42,854 nucleotides of DNA from Prevotella sp. (GCA_017474485.1 JAFVHO010000017.1:1-42854); one strand, 5' to 3'; shown: positions 23,086 to 32,441, numbered from the stretch's first letter. Notes: generated by a model not told the origin, from the letters alone. A program made the numbers and translations.

Positions 23086-23161
23086 AAGTGAAAAGTGAAT
23101 AGTGAATAGTGAAAATGAAGAGTGAAGAATCGGTTAATGCCGGTAAGGAGTGAAGAGTGAG
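23086..23161 (+). repeat. 7-bp tandem array, 4 perfect units of (A/T)AGTGAA plus degenerate copies
   Basis: Perfect units occupy 23086-23113. Degenerate GAGTGA(A/G) copies reappear at 23148-23161 and supply the GTG start codon of the next gene. It is the same unit as at 3608. Confidence 0.88.
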
Positions 23162-24083
23162 AAAACTGGTTCAAAACATAGTTGCAGGTAGTCGACTGAC
23201 GCTTCCCGTCACCATCGTCTATACAATATGCATCTGGATATTGAGCGGTCTGTTTACCACCAATCTGTGGTTGCAGTTCGCCTGTTTTGGCATTACCAGC
23301 TATCTGATGATGATGTTGAACAATCAGAATGCACTGATTCGCATCTTTTCACGTATGGTGAGTTGTGCTTTCCTGGTGTTGTCATGTGCTGCCAGTTTCC
23401 TTTTTATCGACGTTCGTGGGACTATCATGCAGATGTTTGTGGTTGCAGCCTACATCCTTCTGTTTCAGACTTACCAGGACCGTGAAGCTGTAGGGATTAC
23501 CTATTATGGTTACCTCATGCTGGGATTAGCCAGTCTTGCCAACCCGTGCATTCTCTATTTTGTTCCTCTTATTTGGCTTCTGACGGCCACCAATCTGCTG
23601 TCACTTTCGTGGCGCACATGGCTGTCTTCCCTGTTTGGATTACTGACGCCCTACTGGTTTATCGCCGCCTGGCTGGTGTATCAACACGACTTCTCACCAT
23701 TGGTCAGTCACCTCTCGCCACTCTTGGATTTCCAGTTCCCAATCCGTTATGACCATCTCAGCACAGGTTTCATGATGACATTGGGATTAATAGCTGTCTG
23801 TTTCCTGACTGGCGTCACCCACTTCATCCGTAAGAGCAGCTACGACAGCATTCGCATTCGTTTGCTGTACGGTTTCTTTATCTGGATGGACCTCTTTGCC
23901 TTTGCCCTCATGTGTTTTCAACCACAACACGACGACATGTTGTTGAGAATCATGATTATCAATACCGCGCCACTGATTGCCCACTTCCTGGCACTGACAT
24001 CCACAAAGATTACCAATGCAGCATTCTTTGTGCTCACGGGAGTCATTCTGTTTATCACTGTCTATAACTTATGGAGTACATAA
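23157..24083 (+). CDS. Multi-pass inner-membrane protein of unknown function
   Basis: 308 residues with eight or more predicted membrane helices and short loops; not recognised beyond being a Bacteroidetes-type polytopic protein. Features include LWLQFACFGITSYLMMMLNN, TYQDREAVGITYYGYLMLG and LIWLLTATNLLSLSWRTWL. The GTG at 23157 is the only plausible start: in-frame codons upstream meet a TGA, and AAGGAG lies 8 bp before it. The start codon itself is part of a heptad repeat unit. Its 3' end overlaps the DedA-like gene by 13 bp, so the two are probably co-translated. Confidence 0.7.
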   Translation: MRKLVQNIVAGSRLTLPVTIVYTICIWILSGLFTTNLWLQFACFGITSYLMMMLNNQNALIRIFSRMVSCAFLVLSCAASFLFIDVRGTIMQMFVVAAYILLFQTYQDREAVGITYYGYLMLGLASLANPCILYFVPLIWLLTATNLLSLSWRTWLSSLFGLLTPYWFIAAWLVYQHDFSPLVSHLSPLLDFQFPIRYDHLSTGFMMTLGLIAVCFLTGVTHFIRKSSYDSIRIRLLYGFFIWMDLFAFALMCFQPQHDDMLLRIMIINTAPLIAHFLALTSTKITNAAFFVLTGVILFITVYNLWST

Positions 24084-24523
24084 TTTCCCTTCTGATTAGC
24101 TACGGCTATTGGGGTATGTTGATTACTGCGTTCGTGGCAGGTTCCTTCTTTCCGTTCAGCAGCGAGGCAGTGATGACAGGCCTGTTGGCAGCAGGACTCG
24201 ACCCGTGGGGACTCATTATCTATGGCACCATTGGTAATGTCGCAGGCGGTATGTTCAACTATTTCGTTGGACGTATGGGGAAATTGGAATGGATAGAGAA
24301 ATACCTGCATGTCAAACAAAAGGACTTGGACCGCGCCACCCGTTTCATGGCTGGTCGCGGTGCGTGGATGGGCTTTTTTGCCTTTGTCCCCATTCTGGGC
24401 TCAGCTATTACCATCGTGTTAGGACTGATGCGGGCCAACATTCCCATTTCGCTCACAAGCATCTCCATAGGCAAATTCCTACGTTACGTCCTACTTATTT
24501 ACGGTGCTCAACTTCTTATATAA
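24071..24523 (+). CDS. DedA/YqaA-type small membrane protein (VTT-like)
   Basis: 150 residues with about four helices. It has the DedA/SNARE-associated signature: SFFPFSSEAVMTGLLAAG, GTIGNVAGGMFNYFVGR, and later ARFMAGRGAWMGFFAFVPILGSAITIVLGLMR, where the conserved Arg-Gly and Pro-Gly/Pro-like positions sit in re-entrant loops. DedA-family proteins are linked to undecaprenyl-phosphate or phospholipid recycling and membrane homeostasis. Length matches the short YqaA subgroup. The start overlaps the previous membrane gene by 13 bp. It is followed by a heptad array and the promoter of the DUF2723 gene. Confidence 0.85.
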   Translation: MEYIISLLISYGYWGMLITAFVAGSFFPFSSEAVMTGLLAAGLDPWGLIIYGTIGNVAGGMFNYFVGRMGKLEWIEKYLHVKQKDLDRATRFMAGRGAWMGFFAFVPILGSAITIVLGLMRANIPISLTSISIGKFLRYVLLIYGAQLLI

Positions 24524-24547
24524 TGTTAAAAAACACCAAGTGTCAAG

Positions 24548-24582
24548 CATTTCTCATTTCTCACTTCTCATTTCTCATTTAA
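24548..24582 (+). repeat. 7-bp tandem array, 5 units of CATTTCT
   Basis: Five heptads (one CACTTCT, the last CATTTAA) lie directly upstream of the -7 box at 24589. This intergenic array has no internal stop on the sense strand; its reverse complement contains TGA. Confidence 0.88.
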
Positions 24583-24588
24583 TTATAG

Positions 24589-24596
24589 TACCTTTG
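24589..24596 (+). promoter_or_regulatory. -7 promoter box for the DUF2723 gene
   Basis: TACCTTTG followed by CAGG, 24 bp before the ATG; the expected -33 region falls inside the heptad array. Confidence 0.6.
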
Positions 24597-24620
24597 CAGG
24601 ATAATTCATAAACAACGACA

Positions 24621-27600
24621 ATGAAACAATTCAGACTTGTAGACAATATCATGGGTTGGCTGGCCTTTGCCATTGCTGCTTTCGTATATTGTTCTACCAT
24701 TGAACCGACAGCCTCTTTCTGGGACTGTCCTGAGTTTATTTCTACTGGTTACAAACTGGAAATCGGTCACCCACCCGGCGCACCGTTCTTCATGCTGACG
24801 GCGAATCTGTTCTCACAGTTTACCAGCGATCCATCACAGGTGGCTCGGATGGTGAACATGATGAGTGCACTGCTTTCTGCGGCCACCATTCTGTTCTTGT
24901 TCTGGACGATTTCGCATCTGGTACGCCGATTGCTTATCAAGCAAGAAGATTTCCGCAAGGCTACCACCTTGGCCGAGCTTTCATGGAACAAGCTGATTGC
25001 CATTGAAGCCTCAGCTATGGTAGGCGCACTGATTTATACCTTCAGTGACACTTTCTGGTTCTCAGCTGTCGAGGGTGAGGTATATGCCTATTCATCAGCA
25101 TTTACCGCAGTGGTATTCTGGTTGATTCTCAAGTGGGAAGACCAGGCCGACCAGCCCCATGCCGACCGCTGGCTGGTACTTATCATGTATATGACTGGCC
25201 TTTCTATTGGTGTTCACCTGTTGAACCTACTATGTCTGCCCGCTATCGTGCTGGTATACTATTACAAGAAGTTCCCAACAGACGATCCCAAGCGTGACCT
25301 GAAGGGTTCGCTGCTGGCTCTGTTCATTTCAGTAGTCATTCTGGCTGCCGTACTCTATGGTGTAGTGCCAGGCATTGTACAGGTTGGCGGCTGGTTCGAA
25401 TTGTTGTTCGTCAACATCCTCGGCATGCCGTTCAATACGGGTGAGATTGTCTATATCTTCCTGCTTATCGGTATTATTATCTGGGCGATCCGTGAGACCT
25501 ATCAGAATAAGAACGAGAAGCGTCAGAACATTGCGTTCCTTCTGGCCGTCGCCATGTTGGGTATTCCTTTCTATGGTCACGGTTGGATGTCAGTTTTCAT
25601 TGGTATTGTGGTACTGGCTATCATGTGGTTTGTGCTTCAGTACAAAGTTACTGCGAAAGGCCAAAAGCCGAAAGCTCTTGTCACGGCTCGCATCAAGAAC
25701 ACATCGCTGCTCTGCATGCTGATGTTGATGATTGGCTACTCATCGTATGCCCTAATTGTCATTCGTTCATCAGCCAACCCGCCAATGGACCAGAACTCGC
25801 CTGAGGATATCTTTACACTGGGCGAATATCTGGGTCGTGAACAGTATGGTCAACGTCCGTTATTCTACGGTCAGGCCTATACATCACAGGTTGCCCTGGA
25901 AAAGGATGGTGAATACTGCAAGCCCGTGATGACTACTGGCGATCCTGTTTGGCAGCGTAAGGAAAAGGCTTCACCCGACGAAAAAGACGAATACTTCATT
26001 GTACGCACCAAGGACGAATACAAATACGCGCAGAACATGTTGTTCCCACGTATGTACAGTTCAGCACATGCTGCCCAGTATGAGAGTTGGATGGGCGACA
26101 TCAGTGGTCATGAGGAGATGTACGACCGCTGTGGTGAGATGATTAGCGTGAAGGTACCCTCTCAGTTTGAGAACCTGCGTTTCTTCATCTCTTATCAGTG
26201 TAACTTCATGTACTGGCGCTACTTCATGTGGAACTTTGCTGGTCGTCAGAACGACCTGCAGGGTAATGGTGAACTGGAGCACGGCAACTGGATTACTGGT
26301 TTCGACTGGTTCGACAACTGGCGTCTGGGCGATCAGGACAAGTTGCCTGATGAGCTGAAGGAAAACAAGGGACATAACGTATTCTACTGTCTGCCCTTAA
26401 TACTGGGTCTTATCGGACTCTTCTGGCAGTCGCTGGCCAAGCACTTCAATAATGCTAAGGACCAGACGGGTATCCGCCAATTCTGGGTGGTCTTCTTCCT
26501 GTTCTTCATGACGGGTCTGGCCATCGTCATTTATCTGAACCAGACTCCTTCACAGCCTCGTGAGCGCGACTATGCCTACGCAGGATCGTTCTACGCCTAT
26601 GCTATTTGGTGTGGTATCGGTGTGGCAGCTATCATCGAGATCCTGAAACAGTATCTTAAAAAGGTTAATCCAGCCATTATAGCTACAATTGTTACTATTG
26701 TTTCTATATTAGTTCCTATTCAGATGGCATCCCAGACTTGGGACGACCACGACCGCAGCGGCCGCTACACCTGTCGTGACTTCGGACAGAACTATCTGAT
26801 GACCCTACAGGATGAAGGCAACCCCATCATCTTTACCAATGGCGATAACGACACCTTCCCCTTGTGGTATAATCAGGATGTAGAGGGTGTGCGTACCGAT
26901 GCCCGCGTCTGCAACCTCTCATATCTGCAGACCGACTGGTATATCGACCAGATGCGCCGTCCTGCCTATGACTCTCCTTCTGTGCCCATCACATGGGAAC
27001 GTATCGAGTATTGCGCAGGTACTAATGAATATATACGCGTAGAGCCCCAGATGAAACAGGCTGTACTCGAACACTACAAGCAGAATCCTGAGGAGGCTCG
27101 CGAGCAGTTTGGTGATGAACCTTTTGAATTGAAGAATGTGCTGAAGTATTGGGTACGTTCCAAGAATTCAGAACTGCGCATCATACCTACTGACACGCTC
27201 TATATGACTATCGATAAGGAGGCTGTCCGTAAGAGTGGCATGATGATGGCTACCGATTCCATCCCTGACCGCATGGTCATCTCGCTAAAGAACAAGAGTG
27301 CACTCTACAAGGGCGACTTGATGATTCTTGAGATGCTGGCTCAATGCAACTGGACGCGTCCTATCTATGTGGCTGTTAGTGTAGGCGACGACAACTACAT
27401 CAATCTTGGCAATAACACCATCACCGAGGGTCTGGCCTATCGTATCACGCCATTCACAACCACTAATGGTGGCCGTCCTATCGAGGGTGCCAAGAATTTT
27501 GACACCAAGCGCACCTACGATAACGTGATGCACCGCTTCAAGTTCGGTGGTTTGGAGACCCCAGGCCTCTATCTCGACGAGACAGTGATGCGCATGTGCT

Positions 27601-28025
27601 ACACGCATCGTCGTATCATGGCTAAGCTGGCACTCGAACTCATCAACGAAGGTAAGGACAAGGAGGCTCGTGAGGTATTGGAATTCACAGCCAAGAAGAT
27701 ACCTACTTATAACGTGCCTCATAGCTATACATCAGGTTCTCTTGACATGGCTCGTGCCTGGGTAGCCCTTGGCGACAATAAGCAGGCCATGAACATCGTC
27801 AAACCCATGTGGACAAACTCTGCCCAGTATATGTTCTACTATTGCTCACTCGATGGTATGCGCTTCAAGTCGGCAGAAAATGATGCAGTCATGCACTTCT
27901 ACATCCTTCAGCAGCTAGTCAGCCTCACTCAAAACATTGATAAGTCATGGACTGATGCACGTATCGCAGAGCTCAGCGCCTTGGTCAAACTGTTTGAGTC
28001 AAAGGGTGGAAATCTCGGGTATTAA
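24621..28025 (+). CDS. DUF2723 polytopic membrane protein (glycosyltransferase, POMT-like)
   Basis: 1134 residues. The N-terminal half has about 12 membrane helices. After the first comes the DUF2723 hallmark TIEPTASFWDCPEFISTGYKL followed by EIGHPPGAPFFML, with acidic residues in the first external loop as in GT-C glycosyltransferases. PSQPRERDYAYAGSFYAYA (about 640) is also family-typical. The second half is soluble (WDDHDRSGRY, NGDNDTFPLWYNQDVEG, a helical C-terminal repeat region). Relatives are treated as protein O-mannosyltransferase-like enzymes acting on exported proteins in Bacteroidetes; the donor here is unknown. It is followed by a NodB deacetylase after 9 bp, so a two-gene envelope-glycan operon is likely. 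Confidence 0.88.
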   Translation: MKQFRLVDNIMGWLAFAIAAFVYCSTIEPTASFWDCPEFISTGYKLEIGHPPGAPFFMLTANLFSQFTSDPSQVARMVNMMSALLSAATILFLFWTISHLVRRLLIKQEDFRKATTLAELSWNKLIAIEASAMVGALIYTFSDTFWFSAVEGEVYAYSSAFTAVVFWLILKWEDQADQPHADRWLVLIMYMTGLSIGVHLLNLLCLPAIVLVYYYKKFPTDDPKRDLKGSLLALFISVVILAAVLYGVVPGIVQVGGWFELLFVNILGMPFNTGEIVYIFLLIGIIIWAIRETYQNKNEKRQNIAFLLAVAMLGIPFYGHGWMSVFIGIVVLAIMWFVLQYKVTAKGQKPKALVTARIKNTSLLCMLMLMIGYSSYALIVIRSSANPPMDQNSPEDIFTLGEYLGREQYGQRPLFYGQAYTSQVALEKDGEYCKPVMTTGDPVWQRKEKASPDEKDEYFIVRTKDEYKYAQNMLFPRMYSSAHAAQYESWMGDISGHEEMYDRCGEMISVKVPSQFENLRFFISYQCNFMYWRYFMWNFAGRQNDLQGNGELEHGNWITGFDWFDNWRLGDQDKLPDELKENKGHNVFYCLPLILGLIGLFWQSLAKHFNNAKDQTGIRQFWVVFFLFFMTGLAIVIYLNQTPSQPRERDYAYAGSFYAYAIWCGIGVAAIIEILKQYLKKVNPAIIATIVTIVSILVPIQMASQTWDDHDRSGRYTCRDFGQNYLMTLQDEGNPIIFTNGDNDTFPLWYNQDVEGVRTDARVCNLSYLQTDWYIDQMRRPAYDSPSVPITWERIEYCAGTNEYIRVEPQMKQAVLEHYKQNPEEAREQFGDEPFELKNVLKYWVRSKNSELRIIPTDTLYMTIDKEAVRKSGMMMATDSIPDRMVISLKNKSALYKGDLMILEMLAQCNWTRPIYVAVSVGDDNYINLGNNTITEGLAYRITPFTTTNGGRPIEGAKNFDTKRTYDNVMHRFKFGGLETPGLYLDETVMRMCYTHRRIMAKLALELINEGKDKEAREVLEFTAKKIPTYNVPHSYTSGSLDMARAWVALGDNKQAMNIVKPMWTNSAQYMFYYCSLDGMRFKSAENDAVMHFYILQQLVSLTQNIDKSWTDARIAELSALVKLFESKGGNLGY

Positions 28026-28034
28026 TTAAAATCA

Positions 28035-28646
28035 ATGTTTATAGAGCAACCTTCCAAATGGTTACGCTGGCTTTATCCTAAGGCACTATGGCGTATGGAC
28101 CCCAACGACAGGTCAGTCTACCTGACCTTCGACGACGGGCCCATACCCGAAGCCACGCCATATATACTCGATGTATTGGCGCAATACGGGGTAAAGGCCA
28201 CCTTCTTCATGGTAGGCGACAATGTCCGTAAGTATCCTGACATCTACCAGCGCGTAGTCAGCGAAGGTCACCGCATTGGTAATCATACCCACAACCACAT
28301 GGGTGGTTTCCGTCACACGATTAAGGAGTATAGCTACAATATCGAGAAAGCCAATGCCTATCTGCATACCGATTTGGTGCGTCCTCCTCACGGCTGGATG
28401 CGCCTTAGCCAGTATGCCTGGCTTTCCCGTAAGTTCCGTATTGTGATGTGGGACCTTGTCACGCGCGATTACTCCAAATGGATGACAGCCGACGATATTC
28501 TGGATAATGTCAAGCGTTACGCTCGCAACGGTTCCATCATCACTTTCCACGACTCCCTGAAGAGCATCGATAAGCTGCATACAGCCCTACCCGCCTCTAT
28601 CGGCTGGCTCCAGCAGCAAGGGTATGCATTCAAGGTATTTGAATAA
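28035..28646 (+). CDS. Polysaccharide deacetylase (NodB/CE4 type)
   Basis: 203 residues. NodB homology motifs in order: TFDDGP (31-36, catalytic Asp and metal Asp), the metal-binding NHTHNH (His pair) near 88, RPPHG near 116 (usually RPPYG), WDLVTRDYSKW near 139 and ITFHDS near 174 (catalytic His). No signal peptide is obvious. It starts 9 bp after the DUF2723 gene without a strong Shine-Dalgarno. The family de-N- or de-O-acetylates glycans such as peptidoglycan or chitooligosaccharides; substrate unknown. The gene ends at a perfect bidirectional terminator. Confidence 0.93.
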   Translation: MFIEQPSKWLRWLYPKALWRMDPNDRSVYLTFDDGPIPEATPYILDVLAQYGVKATFFMVGDNVRKYPDIYQRVVSEGHRIGNHTHNHMGGFRHTIKEYSYNIEKANAYLHTDLVRPPHGWMRLSQYAWLSRKFRIVMWDLVTRDYSKWMTADDILDNVKRYARNGSIITFHDSLKSIDKLHTALPASIGWLQQQGYAFKVFE

Positions 28647-28662
28647 TCCGGCATTATGCAAA

Positions 28663-28700
28663 AATAACCCGTCCTTGTTCAACGATAAGGACGGGTTATT
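28663..28700. terminator. Bidirectional terminator between the deacetylase and rhaD
   Basis: A perfect 14-bp stem (28663-28676 with 28687-28700) and 10-nt loop lie between convergent genes. The stem ends in A/T-rich arms on both sides, so it can serve both strands. Confidence 0.85.
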
Positions 28701-28716
28701 CTATAACAAGCAGTAC

Positions 28717-29538
28717 TTAGCAGGGGCGCTTCTTGGGGAGTTTGAAGACATCCTGTACTTCCTTCATCTGTGCTTCCGTCATACCATCAGGCTCAGAACC
28801 CATAGCGCGAGCACACATGTAGATGTTGGCAGCCTTACAAAGCACGTCAGTTTGATCGAAAGCATCCATGATGTCTGTACCTACTGCTACAGTGCCATGC
28901 TTCTCCCACATCACAACGTCGTGGGTTTTGATCTGCTCCAAGGTAGCCTCAGCCAAATCAACGCTGGATGGCAGAGCGTAAGGCACGATGCCAATACCCA
29001 GAGGTGCAAAGGCCAGTGTTTCAGGAATCATCGACCAGAGCACACGTGTCATCTCGTCACCTTTCAGGAAACGCTGGATATGACTCATAGCCACCAGTTC
29101 GATAGGATGTGTATGCAACGTAGCCTTGTAGCACGAACCTGTCTCCAGCAGATAGTTCTGGAGAGCTAAATGTGTGGGTAACTCTGAGGTAGGCACCACG
29201 TTCTCGTCAGCAATAACCTCGTAAGAAGCACAGTCGTCGAGAATACGGATGATGCTACCATTCTGCATGGGTTCCTTGGCGAGGTCACGCATACGCTTGC
29301 CCGTACCCTTGCAATAGAAATACTTGCCCTTCAACTGGGGCAATACCATACCAATCTGTTTCACTTCCGAAATGGCTTTCATGGCCTTGCACTCGTCGTC
29401 CATAAACTCAGTAACGTTCACGGTAATGTTACCACCGTTGCGCTCGGCCCATCCTTTCTGCCAAAGATAGCCAGTAACCTCAGCAATCTGATAAACAACC
29501 GCCTTCAATCCTTCGCGGCCTTCTAATATACTCTTCAT
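28717..29538 (-). CDS. rhaD: Rhamnulose-1-phosphate aldolase
   Basis: 273 residues of the class II Zn2+ aldolase family, which splits L-rhamnulose-1-P to dihydroxyacetone phosphate and L-lactaldehyde. Features: ERNGGNITVNVTE near 34, the PTSELPTHLALQ segment carrying the catalytic Glu, the Zn ligands in TLHTHPIEL (His 142 and 144), and WEKHGTVAVG with the third His. Length matches E. coli RhaD. ATG 29538 or the adjacent 29541 is the start. It is the last gene of the minus-strand rhamnose set. A 21-bp-stem inverted repeat lies between it and the transporter gene upstream. No lactaldehyde reductase is nearby. Confidence 0.95.
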   Translation of the reverse strand: MKSILEGREGLKAVVYQIAEVTGYLWQKGWAERNGGNITVNVTEFMDDECKAMKAISEVKQIGMVLPQLKGKYFYCKGTGKRMRDLAKEPMQNGSIIRILDDCASYEVIADENVVPTSELPTHLALQNYLLETGSCYKATLHTHPIELVAMSHIQRFLKGDEMTRVLWSMIPETLAFAPLGIGIVPYALPSSVDLAEATLEQIKTHDVVMWEKHGTVAVGTDIMDAFDQTDVLCKAANIYMCARAMGSEPDGMTEAQMKEVQDVFKLPKKRPC

Positions 29539-29560
29539 CATATTATGTTTTTATTCTTGC

Positions 29561-29635
29561 AAGGACTATAGGACTTAAGGACTTTTTTATTTTCTGCTAT
29601 ATTTTGCGCAGCATAGTCCTTTAGTCCTGTAGTCC
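29561..29635 (-). repeat. Inverted pair of 8-bp tandem arrays forming a long hairpin
   Basis: Three units of AAGGACTA type (29561-29584) and three of TTTAGTCC type (29612-29635) are reverse complements. Arms 29563-29583 and 29615-29635 pair over 21 positions with about two imperfections around a 31-nt loop. It lies between the MFS stop and the rhaD start. Confidence 0.85.
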
Positions 29636-29651
29636 GTTGCTAAATTAATTA

Positions 29652-30980
29652 TTAATAGTTGTCGCCATAGCGTTCCTTCGTGATGTCTTCCAAGGCACGG
29701 CAACGGGTGTTGGGAACACCAAGGAAGCCGACGATGAGCGAGATGGCCAGCAGGGCAATCATGCAGAAGGCGGCAATGGTGAAGCCTTCGCCATTCTCAC
29801 CATAGATGATGGTGAAGATAAGGCCCCAAACAGCCGACAGGCCACGCACGATGAAGAACATCAGACCCTGAGCACCTGCACGGAACTTGGCTGGGAACAG
29901 CTCTGAGCCCCACAAGGCATAGAATATCTGTGGCGACGAACCGCCCTGAACACCCCAAAGAATAGCAAACAGCCAGAGTCCTACCATACCATTGACGCCA
30001 ATGGTGACAATCACCAGCCAGGCAGCAATAGCCACAAGGAGTCCGAAGGTGTAGATGGCTTTGTGCGAGGTCTTATCAATCAACTTCGATACGACGAACG
30101 TCACAGCGACGATAATAAACCACTGGATGCAGTTCATCCAGTTCGCCATCTCGTTAGATACACCACCTGCCGTCTCGTAGATATGCGGCTGGAAGAATCC
30201 CATCACCGAGGCTACGAGGTTCCATGTCAGATAGATGGTAGCCAGGAAAACGACGGTACGTATGGCTATCTTGTTAGAGAACAGCACCTTGATATTGTCA
30301 GTCAATCCAGCCTTTTTGCCTTCAGACTTCGTAAACTCTGCACTTTCTTGCAACTGACGCTGCAGGTTCCAGGCAATGAAAGCCACAACAAACAGGGTGA
30401 AGAACACAATACGCGACGAGAAGACGTCGACAGCCTCTTTTGTTGCATCAGCACCCAGCACGCTATAGGCTATCGGAACAACATAGTCTGACAGGTAGCC
30501 GCCAGGGGCAAAAAGCATACCAAACAAGAGGATACACATAGGTCCAAAGCCCCACGACATCTGCGAGATACAGATGTTACGACCACGGTTGTTGACTTCA
30601 GACGACTCAGAGATATACGTCCACGAAGCTGGCACACCTACACCCACAGAGATACCTGTAATCAGGAAGCCGCACAGCAACATAGGGAAATTCATACTCA
30701 GCATGATGGTCAACACACCCAGCATATAGACCAACAGGTTATACGTAAAGATGAACTTACGTCCGTACTTGTCAGCTAGGAAACCACCGATGATAGCACC
30801 AATGGCAGCACCCAGACAGTTTGCCGAGATAAAGTTCAGCCAGCCCAAGTGTACCTCCGTTAAGCCGAGGTAATTCTGCCACAAGGTCAAGCCTGATGCA
30901 CCAGCGACAATAGCACCTGCATCGAGATAATTGGTAAGAGAAACCGCAATGGTGCTCTTTAAACTTCCGTTATTAGCCAT
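29652..30980 (-). CDS. MFS sugar transporter, probable L-rhamnose permease
   Basis: 442 residues with 12 predicted helices. The sugar-porter hallmark GGFLADKYGRKFIF lies between helices 2 and 3 (about 63-76), SWTYISESSEVNNRGRN follows helix 4, and ELFPAKFRAGAQG follows helix 10. It sits between the isomerase and aldolase genes where many rhamnose loci carry the unrelated RhaT symporter, so rhamnose uptake is the natural inference. ATG 30980 is preferred; an in-frame TTG at 30989 lies inside repeats. The 30-bp gap to the upstream isomerase consists entirely of 7-bp repeats, with no Shine-Dalgarno. Confidence 0.85.
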   Translation of the reverse strand: MANNGSLKSTIAVSLTNYLDAGAIVAGASGLTLWQNYLGLTEVHLGWLNFISANCLGAAIGAIIGGFLADKYGRKFIFTYNLLVYMLGVLTIMLSMNFPMLLCGFLITGISVGVGVPASWTYISESSEVNNRGRNICISQMSWGFGPMCILLFGMLFAPGGYLSDYVVPIAYSVLGADATKEAVDVFSSRIVFFTLFVVAFIAWNLQRQLQESAEFTKSEGKKAGLTDNIKVLFSNKIAIRTVVFLATIYLTWNLVASVMGFFQPHIYETAGGVSNEMANWMNCIQWFIIVAVTFVVSKLIDKTSHKAIYTFGLLVAIAAWLVIVTIGVNGMVGLWLFAILWGVQGGSSPQIFYALWGSELFPAKFRAGAQGLMFFIVRGLSAVWGLIFTIIYGENGEGFTIAAFCMIALLAISLIVGFLGVPNTRCRALEDITKERYGDNY

Positions 30981-31015
30981 AATTGTCAATTATCAATTTT
31001 CAATTGTCAATTAAC
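30981..31015 (-). repeat. 7-bp tandem array, 5 units of AATTnnC
   Basis: It fills the entire gap between the isomerase stop (TAA at 31011-31013, minus) and the transporter start (30980). On the transcribed strand the units read (G)A(C)AATT with TGA and TAA in several frames. Confidence 0.9.
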
Positions 31016-32441
31016 GACAAACAACGTCACACTCGATATTGAATATCTTGGCCACCTTCAGGATGGTGTCGATATGATGACCCACAGCAGCTGCCATGTG
31101 GTGGGTAGGACCAGCCTCGCTCCACTTATTTACAAACTCACGGCACGAAAGTGAGAACTTAGTGCGCATGTTGGTATCGCCGAATGTGAAGATTTCACCA
31201 TCCTCGTTCACGCCCTCAGCAACAACGAACTTGAAGACGCCATTCTTATCCTGCGTGATAGCGAGATAGGTAACAGGACCCGTGGGAGGATAGAACTGCG
31301 TGAGATAGCCACCACCCGTCTTTCCGTGGAACACAGGCACAATCTTCATTGTTGGCTTCTTGGCCTGAGAGATGTCGAAGTCGCCAGAACCAGAGTGACC
31401 GATAATGCAGATATCTTTCGGGAAATCGATGCTGTACATCTCAGCTAGTGTTCCTGTACCAGAAATGGTCTTCAGAATCGACATCGCCATAGCCACCTTC
31501 ATGTCGCCTTCCACAGCGCAAGCGGTATGCTGCTTAATGAGCATAGAGAATGCAGGAATCAGCATGGAGTCGAGCTTGCCAGCAACGCCCTGGGCAAAAC
31601 CTGCATAGTGAGAAGCTATCATACCCAGTTTCTCGTCCTTCACCCATTGTTCGAAAGCTACCACATACTTCGCCATGTCCCATACCTTCTCGATGGTACC
31701 ACCACCCTCGATGTCGAAGGTATCAAGAATATCCTGAGCCTTAGCCTTGATAGCTGCCTCGTCGGTGATATTATCGGCAATAGCCCACATCTGCTCCCAG
31801 TCGAACTGCTTGGTATAGACGAACATACGGTGGTAGAGGTTGGTCTCGTCGATATAGAGGTCCATCATGCCAGGATACGGACGTCCAATCTGTGCGATAT
31901 TGGTATCGCGGAAGCGACGACGTACCTGAGCAGCACGGCACCAGTCTTCAATCTCAGCCTGTACACCAGGGTCACCACCCTCGACAACGCCTGTAATGAC
32001 AGCAGAACGCTTGCCAGCACGATTCAAATCAGCCACCATTTCACCAATGGCTCCGCAAGCATAGAGCTCGCCCAACCAGGTAGGGATGTCAGTCTTCGCA
32101 TAGTCGGGAGCCAGTTTCTTCTGTACATTCACAATGACTACTGGCACGTCGAGGTCACGAACGGCAGGCAGCATATTATAAGAGGTACAATAGGTCAGCA
32201 TCTGCAAGATGACGAGGTCAACATCGGCTGCACGGAACTTGTCGCCCGCAGCCATCGACTGCTCCTTGGTAGTCACCATACCGCCATCGATAATCTCGAT
32301 AGTGCCTGGCAACGTCTTCTTGAATGCTTCATACTGGGCCTCGAACTCTGGAACGAGTTGTGGGAACTGTGGCAGGTAAGCCTGCAGAGCAATGCTGAAG
32401 ACACCTACCTTTGCTTTAGTTTCTACTAATGGTTTTGCCAT
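31011..32441 (-). CDS. AraA/FucI-superfamily sugar isomerase, candidate L-rhamnose isomerase
   Basis: 476 residues of the L-arabinose/L-fucose isomerase superfamily, not the TIM-barrel RhaA family. Candidate Mn2+-site residues match the AraA pattern: Glu in VEGDMKVAM, Glu in GTLAEMYS, His in IIGHSGSGDFD and His in GPTHHMAAAVGHH. Also visible are VDLVILQMLTYCTS and PVVIVNVQ in the N-terminal Rossmann part. Its position between rhamnulokinase and the transporter/aldolase argues that it converts L-rhamnose to L-rhamnulose, a non-orthologous replacement. It could instead act on another 6-deoxy sugar or a pentose. Downstream and upstream gaps both contain heptad arrays. Confidence 0.85.
   Translation of the reverse strand: MAKPLVETKAKVGVFSIALQAYLPQFPQLVPEFEAQYEAFKKTLPGTIEIIDGGMVTTKEQSMAAGDKFRAADVDLVILQMLTYCTSYNMLPAVRDLDVPVVIVNVQKKLAPDYAKTDIPTWLGELYACGAIGEMVADLNRAGKRSAVITGVVEGGDPGVQAEIEDWCRAAQVRRRFRDTNIAQIGRPYPGMMDLYIDETNLYHRMFVYTKQFDWEQMWAIADNITDEAAIKAKAQDILDTFDIEGGGTIEKVWDMAKYVVAFEQWVKDEKLGMIASHYAGFAQGVAGKLDSMLIPAFSMLIKQHTACAVEGDMKVAMAMSILKTISGTGTLAEMYSIDFPKDICIIGHSGSGDFDISQAKKPTMKIVPVFHGKTGGGYLTQFYPPTGPVTYLAITQDKNGVFKFVVAEGVNEDGEIFTFGDTNMRTKFSLSCREFVNKWSEAGPTHHMAAAVGHHIDTILKVAKIFNIECDVVCR

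Noticed and set aside
31527..32429. 300-codon plus-strand frame opposite the isomerase
   Set aside because: Antisense shadow of a well-supported enzyme gene.
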